A stretch of DNA of 64,000 bases from Lonepinella sp051851555 (GCF_051851555.1 NZ_JBPDVH010000001.1:62001-126000); one strand, 5' to 3'. Shown: positions 37,019-49,937, numbered from the stretch's first letter. A program made the numbers and translations. Notes: generated by a model from the letters alone, not told the origin.

Positions 37019-38137
37019 ATGAACACGCATTTATCTTGTTACTGTCAGCCTATTGCTGAGGTGGGTATTTTAGGTGGGCAGATCACGCAATTTCAATTTA
37101 AGTTATCCCAACCTTGTCAAAATATTGAGATTAAACAATTAGAAGTCGCTATTTTAAGTGAAAATACGGATAATAAATGGGAAGGGTTAGAAATAACCAA
37201 CTATCATTTTGACAAAATAAAACAATATTTACTGGTATATGTGAAGAAAGATATTTTCTGCCAGAAAACCAAGTTACTCAAATTCCTAGAACAAGAATTT
37301 AAGCAACAAATATGTCATATTCAATTTAATATTTCATTTGATCTCGTTGTAGATAAAGTACATTGTACTATTTCAAATCAACAGATTAAGATGCAGCCTA
37401 TTAGAGTGTTGGAAGTCGAAAAATTCATCACCTCTACCTTTGATGATCTTCACTATAACTTATATCAACCAGAACCTAATAATGTTAAGCATCCACTAAT
37501 CATTTGTTTACATGGAGGTGGAGAAGGGGGAATGAATGGATGCCATATTATTGCAGATAAAATGGTAACTTCTTTCTTACAACCAATACATCAAAAACAA
37601 TTTGATTATCCCTATATATTAGCTCCCCAATGCCCATCATATTGGTTAGATGAATTTAAGTTTAAACAAAATAGATATTATGGTGTACGGGATTATACCG
37701 ACACCTTGGTAAATCTAGTTAAAGAGATTATTCAGAAATATAATATAGATACAAGTAGAGTTTATGTTATTGGTGCATCAATGGGAGGATATCAGGCTTT
37801 ACGTTTAATATCTTGTATGCCAGATTTGTTTTGTGCTGGCGTTATCTGTTGCCCAGCAAAAGTGCCGCTCTCCCATCAGTTAGATACATTAAAACATATT
37901 CCTTTATGGTTTATTCATAGTCAGCTAGATGATACCGTTCCTATTCAACATACCAATGCGATTGTAAATTATCTACAATCACACAATGACAATATTGAAA
38001 AAACTGATTATGCGAAAGTGATTATTCAAGATAGAGAGATAGATCCCCATTGTGTTTTTCTGGATCTTTATGAAGATCACATTAGCAATAAAAAATTATC
38101 AGTCTTTCAATGGCTTGCCTCTCAACACAAGGAGTAA
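37019..38137 (+). CDS. Alpha/beta-hydrolase esterase (prolyl-oligopeptidase / carbohydrate-esterase type)
   Basis: 372 residues. An N-terminal beta-rich domain is followed by a hydrolase domain with oxyanion loop LIICLHGGGEGG, nucleophile elbow VIGASMGGYQA (Ser), acid in IHSQLDDTVP (Asp) and a candidate His in the LYEDHISNK region. There is no signal peptide, so it should work in the cytoplasm on an imported substrate, perhaps deacylating a sugar. The sugar MFS gene begins 3 bases after its stop. Related enzymes remove acetyl or other ester groups; the actual substrate is unknown. Confidence 0.75.
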   Translation: MNTHLSCYCQPIAEVGILGGQITQFQFKLSQPCQNIEIKQLEVAILSENTDNKWEGLEITNYHFDKIKQYLLVYVKKDIFCQKTKLLKFLEQEFKQQICHIQFNISFDLVVDKVHCTISNQQIKMQPIRVLEVEKFITSTFDDLHYNLYQPEPNNVKHPLIICLHGGGEGGMNGCHIIADKMVTSFLQPIHQKQFDYPYILAPQCPSYWLDEFKFKQNRYYGVRDYTDTLVNLVKEIIQKYNIDTSRVYVIGASMGGYQALRLISCMPDLFCAGVICCPAKVPLSHQLDTLKHIPLWFIHSQLDDTVPIQHTNAIVNYLQSHNDNIEKTDYAKVIIQDREIDPHCVFLDLYEDHISNKKLSVFQWLASQHKE

Positions 38138-38140
38138 CTT

Positions 38141-39547
38141 ATGAAAAATATCAACCCAGTGATCTACATTTCTATGATAGCTGCATTAGGCGGATTTTTA
38201 TTCGGCTTTGATACGGCAGTCATTAGCGGCACAGTGGAATCAATTCGTAGTGCAGAATTTGGTTTTGCTCTCTCTTCAACAGAGTTAGGTTTTGCAGTCG
38301 CATCCGTTTTATTTGGTTCTGCTGTTGGTGCTTGGTATGCAGGCTTAGGTGCAATACGATTTGGACGAGTCAAGGTCATGCTAGTGGCGTCCGTACTTTT
38401 TTCTATTTCAGCTGTCGGCTCTGCCTTAGCGGTAGGTTTATGGGATTTCTCCTTATGGCGATTTATTGGTGGATTAGGTGTTGGTATCGCTGCCGTTATT
38501 GCACCTGCTTATATTGCAGAAGTTTCTCCAGCACATTTACGAGGAAGATTAGGCAGTTTACAACAACTAGCTATTGCGATTGGTTTACTTGTTTCTTTTA
38601 TTTCTAATTATCTCTTAGCTAATACAGAACATTCTCCAAATGCGACCTTGTGGGGGGGCTTGCTCGCTTGGCGTTGGATGTTACTCGTTGAAGTCTTTCC
38701 TGCTGTGCTTTACGGTGTAATGGCATTAAAATTACCTGAATCACCACGTTATTTGGTGAGTAAAAATAAATTGACACAAGCCAAACAGGTTTTAGTTGAT
38801 TATACGGGAGAATTAAATCCTGATGATAAATTACAACAAATTAAACAAAGTTTAGGTAATGTAGATGAAATTGTTTCAATTCGTAACGTACTATCCAAGA
38901 AAACAGGTTTTGTCCCTGTAGTCTGGGTGGGAATTTGTTTTGCTTTTGTTGCTCAATTTACGGGGATTAATATTATTCTCTATTATGCTTCATCACTTTG
39001 GAGTGCTGTTGGATTTTCACAATCGCTTTCTTTTGCGGTCCCTATTGGCACAACCATCATCGGTGTATTAATGACGATTGTAGGGATGTTGTTTATTGAT
39101 AAATTAGGTCGCCGTAAATTACTCTTAATTGGCTCTATTGGTATGGGTATTTCTTTATGGATTACGGGGATTATTTTTACCAATGCGACACAAGGTGAAA
39201 GCGGGCTTGTTTTATCGCCTGTACTATCTTGGGCTGCATTGGTTAGTGCACATTTGTTTTATATCTTTTTCTGTTGCACTTGGGGTCCTGCATTATGGGT
39301 TGTGTTAGGGGAGATTTTCCCGAATGCGATTAGAACAACTGGACTTGGTGTGGCGACTTGTGCAAACTGGATAGGAAATGTTATTGTGACTTGGACATTT
39401 CCTCCAATGCTCCAATACTTTGGTTTAGCACCAACTTATTTCTTTTATGGTATTTGCTGCATTGGATCATTTTTTATGGTCAAATATCTTATCCCTGAAA
39501 CCAATAATAAAGAATTAGAAGATATGTCATATGGAATTAGTCAGTAA
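38141..39547 (+). CDS. Sugar-porter MFS transporter (XylE/AraE-like)
   Basis: 468 residues, 12 predicted transmembrane helices. Sugar-porter signatures: GFLFGFDTAVISGTVES in helix 1, RFIGGLGVGIAAVIAPAYIAEVSPAHLRGR, PESPRYLV in the central loop, QFTGINIILYYASSLW, DKLGRRKLLLIG and the closing PETNNKELEDM. A sugar:H+ symporter is likely. It is cotranscribed with the esterase and probably controlled by the AraC regulator. Confidence 0.92.
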   Translation: MKNINPVIYISMIAALGGFLFGFDTAVISGTVESIRSAEFGFALSSTELGFAVASVLFGSAVGAWYAGLGAIRFGRVKVMLVASVLFSISAVGSALAVGLWDFSLWRFIGGLGVGIAAVIAPAYIAEVSPAHLRGRLGSLQQLAIAIGLLVSFISNYLLANTEHSPNATLWGGLLAWRWMLLVEVFPAVLYGVMALKLPESPRYLVSKNKLTQAKQVLVDYTGELNPDDKLQQIKQSLGNVDEIVSIRNVLSKKTGFVPVVWVGICFAFVAQFTGINIILYYASSLWSAVGFSQSLSFAVPIGTTIIGVLMTIVGMLFIDKLGRRKLLLIGSIGMGISLWITGIIFTNATQGESGLVLSPVLSWAALVSAHLFYIFFCCTWGPALWVVLGEIFPNAIRTTGLGVATCANWIGNVIVTWTFPPMLQYFGLAPTYFFYGICCIGSFFMVKYLIPETNNKELEDMSYGISQ

Positions 39548-39558
39548 TTTTTAGATGC

Positions 39559-39635
39559 TGGTGCCCCCAACAGGACTTGAACCTGTGACCAATCGATTAT
39601 GAGTCGACTGCTCTAACCGACTGAGCTATGGGGGC
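39559..39635 (-). tRNA. tRNA with CAT anticodon, probably tRNA-Ile2 (lysidine type)
   Basis: The minus strand folds into a full cloverleaf: acceptor GCCCCCA/TGGGGGC, D arm AGCTCAGTCGGTTAGAGC, anticodon loop CTCATAA, TpsiC GGTTCAAGTCC, and an encoded CCA end. The anticodon is CAT. The anticodon arm (GTCGACTCATAATCGATT) and the arm after it resemble E. coli ileX rather than elongator tRNA-Met, so the Ile2 identity, read after lysidine modification of C34, is favoured. It marks the edge of the AraC/esterase/MFS locus. Confidence 0.9.
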
Positions 39636-39798
39636 GGTTGAGAAGTGCGGTGATTATATGCAAAACTTTGATGTAAGTCTAGTTTTTCAAAAATATTCTG
39701 GCGGATTTGCAGAATTTTTTAGCATATTGCCAAATGATTGTAGTATTATTTCACCATGCACTGTTCAAGTGCGGTGCAAAAATGATTATTTTATCTAA

Positions 39799-40284
<486 letters not shown>

Positions 40285-40291
40285 GGTTCAG

Positions 40292-41731
40292 ATGAAAGGC
40301 CTCTTCCTACGTATTATTGCGAGCTTTGCATTGTTGCTGTGGGCCATTGATATGGTGTTCCCATGGCAACAGATTATGCGCTCAGAATCCAATCATTACG
40401 CAGAAATTATTCAGCGCAAAACCCTTGTGGTAGGCACCATCAATAATCCGGTGTCTTATTTTATTGATGCCAATGGTGAAACGGGTTTAGAGTATGAACT
40501 GAGCAAAGCCTTTGCGGATTATCTCGGTGTGCAATTAGAAATTCGCACCTTAGAGAACAGTGAGGCGCTGTTTGAGGCCTTAAATCAGCATGAAATTGAT
40601 GTTGCGGCAGCCAATTTGCTGTATCAACCACAAAAAAACGAACATTTCCAAATTGGCCCTGCCTATCATTCTGCCTCGTGGCAATTGGTTTACCGCCAAG
40701 GTCAACCTCGACCAAGCGGGTTAGATAAATTGCAACAAGAAGTGGTGATCGCAGGCGGTAATGAATTAGACAGTTTGTTGCAAAGCAAAAAAGACAGCTT
40801 TCCCGCCTTGCGTTGGTCCATTGATCACAAACAAAATCAAGAAGCGTTGTTGTTGCAAGTAGCGGATGGCAAAATTGCTTACACCATTGCCAACTCCCTT
40901 GATGTGTCAGCCATACAACAAGTGAAACCACAAATTGCGGTGGCCTTTGATGTGGCGGATGAATCCACGGTACATTGGTATTTGCCCAACAGTTCCTATA
41001 ATGAATTGCAAGCCGCATTGTTGGATTTTATGCACAACGCCATTGAAAACGGTTTAATTGCTCGTATTGAAGAAAAATATTTTAATCATTTTTCCAAATT
41101 TGATTATGTCGATATGCGTTCTTATACTAATGCTATTGAAAATATTTTGCCTAAATACAGCGCACTTTTTGAGAAATATCAAGGGGAACTAGACTGGCGT
41201 TTGTTAGCTGCAGTGGCTTATCAAGAATCCCATTGGGATAAAGATGCTACCTCGCCTACGGGGGTACGAGGTATTATGATGCTGACTAAAGCCACGGCGG
41301 ATTATATGAAAATCAAGGATCGCACCGATCCCGAGCAAAGTATCAAAGCGGGAGCCGAATATTTACACTGGCTGATGGCCCGAATGCCAGATAGTATTCC
41401 ACAAGAAGATCGCATTTGGTTTGCTCTCGCTGGTTATAATATGGGCTTGGGCCATTTAATTGACGTGCGCCGTTTAACTAAAAATTTAGGCGGAGATCCC
41501 GATAATTGGTCTGATGTGAAAAAAAATCTACCACTATTGGCGGAAAAACGCTATTACAGTACCTTAAAATACGGCTATGCACGAGGTTATGAGGCCTTTC
41601 AATATGTGGAAAATATCCGTCGTTATATGAATAGCATTGTGAACTATCACCGTGTGCAAGAAAATCAAAGCAACGAAAGCCAACAAAACGACGTTGAGAA
41701 TAGCGACAACCAACCCGAACAGTCCCAATAA
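40292..41731 (+). CDS. mltF: Membrane-bound lytic murein transglycosylase F
   Basis: 479 residues. An N-terminal signal/anchor segment, a solute-binding-protein-like domain (about 45-265) and a C-terminal SLT domain with catalytic Glu in [28 protein letters not shown] and [15 protein letters not shown]. It cuts peptidoglycan to form 1,6-anhydro ends. The tail after about residue 455 is a Gln/Asn/Ser-rich, disordered segment. It ends 12 bases before a tiny basic ORF. Confidence 0.93.
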   Translation: MKGLFLRIIASFALLLWAIDMVFPWQQIMRSESNHYAEIIQRKTLVVGTINNPVSYFIDANGETGLEYELSKAFADYLGVQLEIRTLENSEALFEALNQHEIDVAAANLLYQPQKNEHFQIGPAYHSASWQLVYRQGQPRPSGLDKLQQEVVIAGGNELDSLLQSKKDSFPALRWSIDHKQNQEALLLQVADGKIAYTIANSLDVSAIQQVKPQIAVAFDVADESTVHWYLPNSSYNELQAALLDFMHNAIENGLIARIEEKYFNHFSKFDYVDMRSYTNAIENILPKYSALFEKYQGELDWRLLAAVAYQESHWDKDATSPTGVRGIMMLTKATADYMKIKDRTDPEQSIKAGAEYLHWLMARMPDSIPQEDRIWFALAGYNMGLGHLIDVRRLTKNLGGDPDNWSDVKKNLPLLAEKRYYSTLKYGYARGYEAFQYVENIRRYMNSIVNYHRVQENQSNESQQNDVENSDNQPEQSQ

Positions 41732-41743
41732 TTAGGAGGAATC

Positions 41744-41896
41744 ATGGCATTCAAACGTAAACCTCAATTAAAGAAAGTGAAAAGATTTTTTACCGAACAA
41801 ACCCGACGCACTACACGGATCCATCGTTTAAAACGAGCTAAACGGAGCCTTGCCATGCGCCATGAGGTGCTTTTTCATACACAGCAAGAAATGTAA
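41744..41896 (+). CDS. Small highly basic protein (50 aa), unknown
   Basis: ATG at 41744 follows the strong ribosome site AGGAGGA at a good distance; the frame ends with TAA at 41894-41896. The peptide has about 18 Lys/Arg residues and starts MAFKRKPQLKKVKRFF. It has no signal or membrane segment. The composition would suit binding to RNA, ribosome or DNA. It lies just after mltF and before a USS terminator, which closes the transcript. Not recognised. Confidence 0.65.
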   Translation: MAFKRKPQLKKVKRFFTEQTRRTTRIHRLKRAKRSLAMRHEVLFHTQQEM

Positions 41897-41904
41897 CCCT
41901 ATTT

Positions 41905-41948
41905 ACACCGCACTTTTCAGCAAAATAAATCAAAAGTGCGGTGTTTTT
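41905..41948 (+). terminator. Terminator from paired uptake signals
   Basis: ACACCGCACTTTT (41905-41917) pairs perfectly with AAAAGTGCGGTGT (41932-41944) and is followed by TTTTT. It ends the yhcH-mltF-small ORF transcript. Confidence 0.85.
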
Positions 41949-41960
41949 CCACAAATTTAC

Positions 41961-41988
41961 TTGAATTCGCACCACAATTCTGTATAAT
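41961..41988 (+). promoter_or_regulatory. Promoter of the rpsF ribosomal operon
   Basis: TTGAAT at 41961-41966 and TATAAT at 41983-41988 with a 16-base spacer. Transcription would begin near 41995, giving a leader of about 90 bases before rpsF. Confidence 0.7.
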
Positions 41989-41999
41989 CCTCGCCTTAC

Positions 42000-42085
42000 A
42001 GTCACATCCTATTTTCGTTCCTTGCTTCCGCAAGATTGGTGACTGGTCTTACCGTCGGAGGCTGATTAACCCGTAAGGAGCAGTA
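42000..42085 (+). promoter_or_regulatory. rpsF leader, possible S6:S18 autoregulatory RNA
   Basis: The leader contains GGTCTTACCGTCGGAGGC and then AACCCGTAAGGAG just before the start codon. Leaders of rpsF-rpsR operons in many bacteria carry a hairpin with an exposed CCG that binds the S6:S18 complex. The CCG and the possible pairing are present here, but I did not confirm the full structure. Confidence 0.4.
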
Positions 42086-42466
42086 ATGCGTCACTACGAA
42101 ATCGTTTTTATGGTTCATCCGGACCAAAGCGAACAAGTACCAGGTATGATTGAACGCTACACAGGTTCTGTCACAGAAGCTGGCGGTCAAGTACATCGCC
42201 TAGAAGATTGGGGTCGTCGCCAATTGGCTTACCCAATTAACAAATTACACAAAGCACATTATGTGCTGATGAATGTAGAAGCGCCTCAACACGTCATCGA
42301 CGAGCTAGAAACAACATTCCGTTACAACGACGCTATTCTTCGTAACGTAGTTATTCGTACTAAGCACGCCGTAACAGAAGCGTCCCCAATGGTTAAAGCC
42401 AAAGACGATCGTCGTCCAGCTTTAGCTGAAGTTGAAACCAACGATTTTGAGGATGCTGAGGAGTAA
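42086..42466 (+). CDS. rpsF: 30S ribosomal protein S6
   Basis: 126 residues: [25 protein letters not shown] at the start and [24 protein letters not shown] in the middle, with an acidic C-terminal tail ending EDAEE that may be glutamylated by RimK-type enzymes. First gene of rpsF-priB-rpsR-rplI. Confidence 0.98.
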   Translation: MRHYEIVFMVHPDQSEQVPGMIERYTGSVTEAGGQVHRLEDWGRRQLAYPINKLHKAHYVLMNVEAPQHVIDELETTFRYNDAILRNVVIRTKHAVTEASPMVKAKDDRRPALAEVETNDFEDAEE

Positions 42467-42467
42467 G

Positions 42468-42779
42468 TTGAACATTGATAATCGTTTATCGTTAATCGGC
42501 ACCGTTGCGGATTTACCCAAACGATCGAAAAGCCCAAATGGGATTGAACATTGCCGTTTTTATTTAGAACACCGTTCTGAACAAAAAGAAGCTGGACTAC
42601 CACGTCAAGCATGGTGCAAAATGCCAATCCAAATCAGTGGCAATCAATTAATGCAACAGACTCAAAGCATTACGGTCGGTAGCAAATTATTGGTGGTGGG
42701 ATTTATAAGCTCACATAAACAAGCCAACGGCTTAAGCCAATTAGTTTTGCATGCCGAGCAAATCGAATTTATAGATTAG
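42468..42779 (+). CDS. priB: Primosomal replication protein N (PriB)
   Basis: 103 residues from a TTG start at 42468, one base after the rpsF stop and with GAGGAG as ribosome site. The first residues then read (M)[16 protein letters not shown], the family N-terminus; an upstream extension to 42432 overlaps rpsF. OB-fold motif [16 protein letters not shown] and IQISGNQL. It binds ssDNA and helps PriA restart forks. Its place between rpsF and rpsR is conserved. Confidence 0.95.
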   Translation: MNIDNRLSLIGTVADLPKRSKSPNGIEHCRFYLEHRSEQKEAGLPRQAWCKMPIQISGNQLMQQTQSITVGSKLLVVGFISSHKQANGLSQLVLHAEQIEFID

Positions 42780-43019
<240 letters not shown>

Positions 43020-43036
43020 TCAAGGAGAACAGGGTA

Positions 43037-43486
43037 ATGCAAGTCATTCTTTTAGATAAAATTGCTCACTTAGGTAAAGTGGGTGATCAAGTCAATGTTA
43101 AATCAGGTTTTGCACGTAACTTCTTAATCCCACAAGGGAAAGCAGTAATGGCAACCTCCGCTAACATTGAACACTTTGAAGCACGTCGTGCTGAATTTGA
43201 AGCCAAAGCCGCTGCTGAATTAGCAGAAGCACAAGCTCGTGCAGCACAAATCACCGCATTAGAAAGCGTGACTATCGTTTCTAAAGCAGGTGACGGCGGT
43301 CGTTTATTCGGTTCTATCACCACACGTGATGTGGCTGAAGCCGTAACGGCAGCCGGCGTGAAAATTGAAAAATCAGAAGTTCGTTTATCCACCGGTCCAT
43401 TACGTACCACTGGCGATCACGAAGTTCGTTTCCAACTTCACGGTGAAGTATTCGCAGCATTAAACGTTATCGTTGTTGCTGAATAA
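43037..43486 (+). CDS. rplI: 50S ribosomal protein L9
   Basis: 149 residues: [36 protein letters not shown], a long connecting helix rich in Ala and Glu, and a C-terminal domain with [15 protein letters not shown]. Last gene of the operon, followed by a strong terminator. Confidence 0.99.
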   Translation: MQVILLDKIAHLGKVGDQVNVKSGFARNFLIPQGKAVMATSANIEHFEARRAEFEAKAAAELAEAQARAAQITALESVTIVSKAGDGGRLFGSITTRDVAEAVTAAGVKIEKSEVRLSTGPLRTTGDHEVRFQLHGEVFAALNVIVVAE

Positions 43487-43500
43487 TAAGTAAATTGCTT

Positions 43501-43529
43501 AAAAAACCCAGCCAAAGCTGGGTTTTTTG
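43501..43529. terminator. Terminator after rplI
   Basis: AAAAAACCCAGC (43501-43512) pairs with GCTGGGTTTTTT (43517-43528), a 12-bp stem with a 4-base loop. It is symmetrical and would also stop gdhA transcription from the other side. Confidence 0.92.
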
Positions 43530-43606
43530 TTTTATCGAAAAATGCAAAAAAACAAGGCGAATCCACTCGATCCGCCCTATTCTATTTTAGTCAAAGCAGT
43601 AAAAAA

Positions 43607-45455
<1,849 letters not shown>

Positions 45456-48400
45456 ATGACAACGCTATATGATCGCAGTGAAGTGCGTGAAAACTGCGGT
45501 TTTGGGCTGATCGCCAATATTGACGGCGTGCAGAGCCACAAAGTCGTACGTAATGCCATTTTAGGCTTATCTCGGATGCAACATCGTGGGGCGATTTTAT
45601 CAGACGGTAAAACTGGCGATGGTTGCGGTTTATCTATTCAAATGCCAGAAACCTTTTTTCGCCATATCGCCGATGAGAATGGCTTTTCCTTAGCCAAAAA
45701 TTTTGCGGTGGGTCAGATTTTTTTACCGCAAGATGAGAAATTAATAGCCGAATTTATTGAGATTATTAATCAAGAACTGACCGAAGAAACCTTAGGCATT
45801 GCCTATTGGCGTGATGTGCCAACCAATCCATCGGTTTTAGGCTCAATCGCTCTTGCAGATATGCCAGCGATCAAACAAGTGTTTATTAATGCACCGAGCG
45901 GTTGGCGAAATCAAGACTTACAACGCCGTTTGTTTGTGGCTCGTCGTCGTATTGAAAAACGTATCAGCCATGATGATTTTTATATTTGTAGTTTTTCTAA
46001 TCAAACCGTGATTTATAAAGGTTTGTGTATGCCGAAAGATTTGCCGAAATTCTATACAGATTTAGCCGATCTACGCATGCAATCTGCGATTTGTTTATTC
46101 CACCAACGTTTTTCCACCAATACCCAACCCCGTTGGAAATTAGCTCAACCATTCCGCTATTTAGCCCATAATGGTGAGATTAATACCATTTCAGGCAACC
46201 GAGCTTGGGCGAGAGCAAGGGGTTATAAATATCGCACACCGTTAATTCCAGATTTACAAACTGCTGCACCATTCGTAAATGAAAGTGGTTCGGATTCTAG
46301 CTCGTTGGATAATATGTTGGAGCTGTTTGTGTGTGGCGGTATGGATTTATTCCGTGCCATGCGTTTATTAGTACCGCCTGCGTGGCAACATAACCCTGAC
46401 ATGGACGATAATCTGCGAGCTTTTTATGATTTTAACTCTATACACATGGAACCTTGGGACGGTCCTGCTGGGATTGTGCTGTCTGACGGTCGTTATGCTG
46501 CTTGTAACCTAGACCGTAATGGTTTACGCCCAGCTCGTTATGTGATCACCGAAGATCGCTTAATTACTATCGCATCAGAAATCGGTATTTGGGATTATGC
46601 ACCTGATGAAGTGGTAGAAAAAGGACGGGTTGGACCGGGGCAATTATTAGTGATTGATACCAAAAAAGGGCGTTTAGTGCATTCCGATGAAATTGATAAT
46701 GAAGTTCGCTCCAGACACCCTTATCGCCAATGGCTAGATAAAAACGTCAAACGCTTAGTGCCATTTGATCAAGTAGATGATAGCCAAATTGGTGCGACAA
46801 CGTTAAGCGAACAAGAGTTATTGGTGTATCAAAAACAATTCTTATACGATAACGAAGAAATTGAGAATATCATTCGTGTACTGGGTGAGAACGGGCAAGA
46901 AGCGGTCGGTTCGATGGGTGATGATACGCCATTTGCAGTGCTATCTGAACGTCCACGAGTAATTTTTGATTATTTCCGTCAATATTTTGCACAGGTAACA
47001 AACCCACCGATTGACCCATTACGTGAAGCTCATGTGATGTCATTAAACACGAGTATCGGACGTGAAATGAGCGTGTTCTTTGAAGCGGAAGGAATGAGCC
47101 ATCGAGTCAGTTTTAAATCACCGATTTTGGTCTATTCCGATATGCAACAAATTTTGGATTTACCACAGCAATATTATAAACACCAAATTTTAGACGCAAC
47201 CTATAACCCCGATGAAATGAGCTTAAAACAAGCCATTGAAAATCTATGTGAAGAAGCCAAAAGTGCGGTGCAAAATGGTGCGGTTTTATTAACCGTATCC
47301 GATCGCAATATTAGTAAATTCTATCAACCGATTCCAACTGCCTTGTCAGTAGGGGCATTACAAAATCAATTAGTGTCTGCCAATTTACGTTGTGATACCA
47401 ATATTTTAGTCGAAACTGCCGAAGCTCGCAGTCCGCATCATTTTGCGGTGTTACTTGGTTTAGGGGCAACTGCTATTTATCCGTATCTTGCCTATGAAAC
47501 CTTAGGGCAAATGGTGAAAACGGGTTCAATCAAAAAATCCTTACGTCAAGTGACGGCAAATTTCCGTTATGGCATTGATAAAGGCTTGTACAAAATTATG
47601 TCGAAAATGGGGATTTCCACCATTTCATCTTATCGTTGTGCCAGATTATTTGAGTTAGTGGGTATGAGTTCAGAAATTACTGATCTTTGTTTCCCTGGCA
47701 TTACTAGCCGTATTGAGGGTGCCAGCTTTGCAGATTTTGACCAGCAACTTAGTCAATTACGCAAACGGGCATGGCGACCAAGTCAAGATTTGGATATGGG
47801 CGGATTTTTGAAATTCAAACCGCAAGGGGAATATCACGCCTATAACCCAGATGTGGTGATAAACCTGCAAAAAGCCGTCAATAGCGGTGATTATGAGCAA
47901 TACAAAGCCTATCGTGATGCTGTGAATCATCGTCCTGTGGCGACTATTCGTGATATGTTAAAGCTCAAAACCGATCCCAATAATGCGATTGATGTCGCAC
48001 AAGTTGAACCAGCGGAAAATCTATATAAACGCTTTGACAGTGCCGCCATGTCTATCGGTGCATTAAGTCCAGAAGCACACGAAGCCTTAGCCACGGCAAT
48101 GAACCGTTTAGGCGGTTATTCAAATTCAGGTGAGGGCGGTGAAGATCCGAAACGCTATGGCACTGAAAAAGTGTCTAAAATCAAACAGGTCGCCTCTGGT
48201 CGCTTTGGGGTAACGCCTGCTTATTTAATGAGTGCGGAAGTGATTCAAATTAAAGTCGCACAAGGAGCAAAACCCGGTGAGGGTGGGCAATTACCAGGGG
48301 ATAAAGTGACCCCTTATATTGCACAATTACGCTATGCGGTGCCAGGGTCAACCTTGATTTCACCACCACCGCACCATGATATTTATTCCATTGAAGATTT

Positions 48401-49922
48401 AGCTCAATTAATTTTCGATCTCAAACAAATTAACCCGAAAGCGTTAATTTCGGTGAAATTAGTGTCTTTACCAGGTGTGGGTACGATTGCCACTGGCGTC
48501 GCCAAAGCCTATGCCGATCTGATCACCATTGCAGGTTATGACGGCGGTACTGGGGCAAGCCCATTATCCAGCGTGAAATACGCAGGTTCACCGTGGGAAT
48601 TGGGTTTAGCCGAAGCACAACAGGCGTTAGTGGAAAATAATTTGCGTCATAAAGTGCGGTTGCAAGTGGATGGCGGTTTAAAAACAGGTTTAGATATTGT
48701 CAAAGCCGCCATTTTAGGGGCAGAAAGTTTTGGTTTCGGTACAGGTCCAATGGTGGCATTAGGTTGTAAATACTTGCGTATTTGTCACTTAAATAACTGT
48801 GCCACTGGTATTGCGACCCAAGACGAAACCTTACGCAGTAAACATTATACTGGCTTGCCAGAAAAAGCCATGAATTACTTTAAATTTATTGCACAAGATG
48901 TGCGTGAGATTTTAGCCCAATTAGGCGTGGAAAAATTAACCGACTTAATCGGTCGCACTGATTTATTGGAAATTATTGATGGTCATACGGGTAAACAACG
49001 TGGTTTAGATTTAACTAAATTACTCTATTCGCCACAAGTGCCAGCTGGCAGTGCAAGATATTGTACGCAACACAATCCACCATTTGACAAAGGTTTGTTA
49101 AACAAAGCGATTGTAGAACAAGCACAAGAGGCGTTAGAAAGTGGCTTGAATAGTGAAATGAATTTTGACGTGAGCAACCTAGATCGTTCTATTGGAGCAA
49201 CGCTTTCTGGTATTTTGGCAGCACGTTACGGCAATCGTGGTAATCCATTGCAAGAATTTAATATTAATTTAACTGGTACCGCTGGACAAAGTTTAGGGGT
49301 ATGGCTGGCAGGTGGCGTGAATCTGACCTTAACAGGTGATACTAACGACTACGTGGGTAAAGGTATGGCTGGCGGTCGTATAGTGATCAAACCGCACGCA
49401 GGTGTTTCATTCAAGGCGGAAGATGCCACCATTGTGGGCAACACTTGTTTATATGGTGCCACTGGCGGTGAATTATTTGCCTCAGGACGTGCTGGCGAAC
49501 GTTTTGCGGTGCGTAACTCTGGTGCCTCCGCTGTGGTTGAGGGTATCGGCGATAACGGTTGTGAATATATGACTGGCGGTATCGTCACAGTGTTAGGCAA
49601 AACGGGGATTAACTTTGGTGCTGGCATGACGGGTGGATTCGCTTATGTGCTTGATACAGATGGCGGTTTTAAACAACGGCTTAACCCCGAATTAGTAGAG
49701 GGTTTAAGCATTGTAGATTTACCAACCCATCAAGAGCATTTACGTGGCTTAATTTCTCGCCATGTAGAATTAACTCATAGTGGTATTGGTGAACGTATTT
49801 TGGCTAACTGGGAACAATATGTTTCGCAATTTGTGTTAATAAAACCAAAAGCCAATGATGTTAATGGGTTATTAGGGCATAAACGCCGTACCGTGAATGA
49901 ATTAGGTGCGTTAGCTCAGTAA
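45456..49922 (+). CDS. gltB: Glutamate synthase (NADPH), large subunit
   Basis: 1488 residues. The N-terminal glutaminase domain begins after a short propeptide with the catalytic Cys in RENCGFGLIANI. The FMN-binding synthase domain holds KVSKIKQVASGRFGVTP and IAGYDGGTGASPLSS, and the 3Fe-4S cysteines are in CKYLRICHLNNCATGIATQ. The C-terminal GXGXG beta-helix domain follows (GLAGGR-like KGMAGGRIVIKP). It converts glutamine and 2-oxoglutarate to two glutamates with GltD. Confidence 0.98.
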   Translation: MTTLYDRSEVRENCGFGLIANIDGVQSHKVVRNAILGLSRMQHRGAILSDGKTGDGCGLSIQMPETFFRHIADENGFSLAKNFAVGQIFLPQDEKLIAEFIEIINQELTEETLGIAYWRDVPTNPSVLGSIALADMPAIKQVFINAPSGWRNQDLQRRLFVARRRIEKRISHDDFYICSFSNQTVIYKGLCMPKDLPKFYTDLADLRMQSAICLFHQRFSTNTQPRWKLAQPFRYLAHNGEINTISGNRAWARARGYKYRTPLIPDLQTAAPFVNESGSDSSSLDNMLELFVCGGMDLFRAMRLLVPPAWQHNPDMDDNLRAFYDFNSIHMEPWDGPAGIVLSDGRYAACNLDRNGLRPARYVITEDRLITIASEIGIWDYAPDEVVEKGRVGPGQLLVIDTKKGRLVHSDEIDNEVRSRHPYRQWLDKNVKRLVPFDQVDDSQIGATTLSEQELLVYQKQFLYDNEEIENIIRVLGENGQEAVGSMGDDTPFAVLSERPRVIFDYFRQYFAQVTNPPIDPLREAHVMSLNTSIGREMSVFFEAEGMSHRVSFKSPILVYSDMQQILDLPQQYYKHQILDATYNPDEMSLKQAIENLCEEAKSAVQNGAVLLTVSDRNISKFYQPIPTALSVGALQNQLVSANLRCDTNILVETAEARSPHHFAVLLGLGATAIYPYLAYETLGQMVKTGSIKKSLRQVTANFRYGIDKGLYKIMSKMGISTISSYRCARLFELVGMSSEITDLCFPGITSRIEGASFADFDQQLSQLRKRAWRPSQDLDMGGFLKFKPQGEYHAYNPDVVINLQKAVNSGDYEQYKAYRDAVNHRPVATIRDMLKLKTDPNNAIDVAQVEPAENLYKRFDSAAMSIGALSPEAHEALATAMNRLGGYSNSGEGGEDPKRYGTEKVSKIKQVASGRFGVTPAYLMSAEVIQIKVAQGAKPGEGGQLPGDKVTPYIAQLRYAVPGSTLISPPPHHDIYSIEDLAQLIFDLKQINPKALISVKLVSLPGVGTIATGVAKAYADLITIAGYDGGTGASPLSSVKYAGSPWELGLAEAQQALVENNLRHKVRLQVDGGLKTGLDIVKAAILGAESFGFGTGPMVALGCKYLRICHLNNCATGIATQDETLRSKHYTGLPEKAMNYFKFIAQDVREILAQLGVEKLTDLIGRTDLLEIIDGHTGKQRGLDLTKLLYSPQVPAGSARYCTQHNPPFDKGLLNKAIVEQAQEALESGLNSEMNFDVSNLDRSIGATLSGILAARYGNRGNPLQEFNINLTGTAGQSLGVWLAGGVNLTLTGDTNDYVGKGMAGGRIVIKPHAGVSFKAEDATIVGNTCLYGATGGELFASGRAGERFAVRNSGASAVVEGIGDNGCEYMTGGIVTVLGKTGINFGAGMTGGFAYVLDTDGGFKQRLNPELVEGLSIVDLPTHQEHLRGLISRHVELTHSGIGERILANWEQYVSQFVLIKPKANDVNGLLGHKRRTVNELGALAQ

Positions 49923-49937
49923 TAAAAATTTGTGGGA

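Noticed and set aside
40461..41018. 185-codon minus-strand ORF inside mltF
   Set aside because: Shadow of mltF; composition is unnatural (many Trp, His, Cys) and there is no ribosome site.
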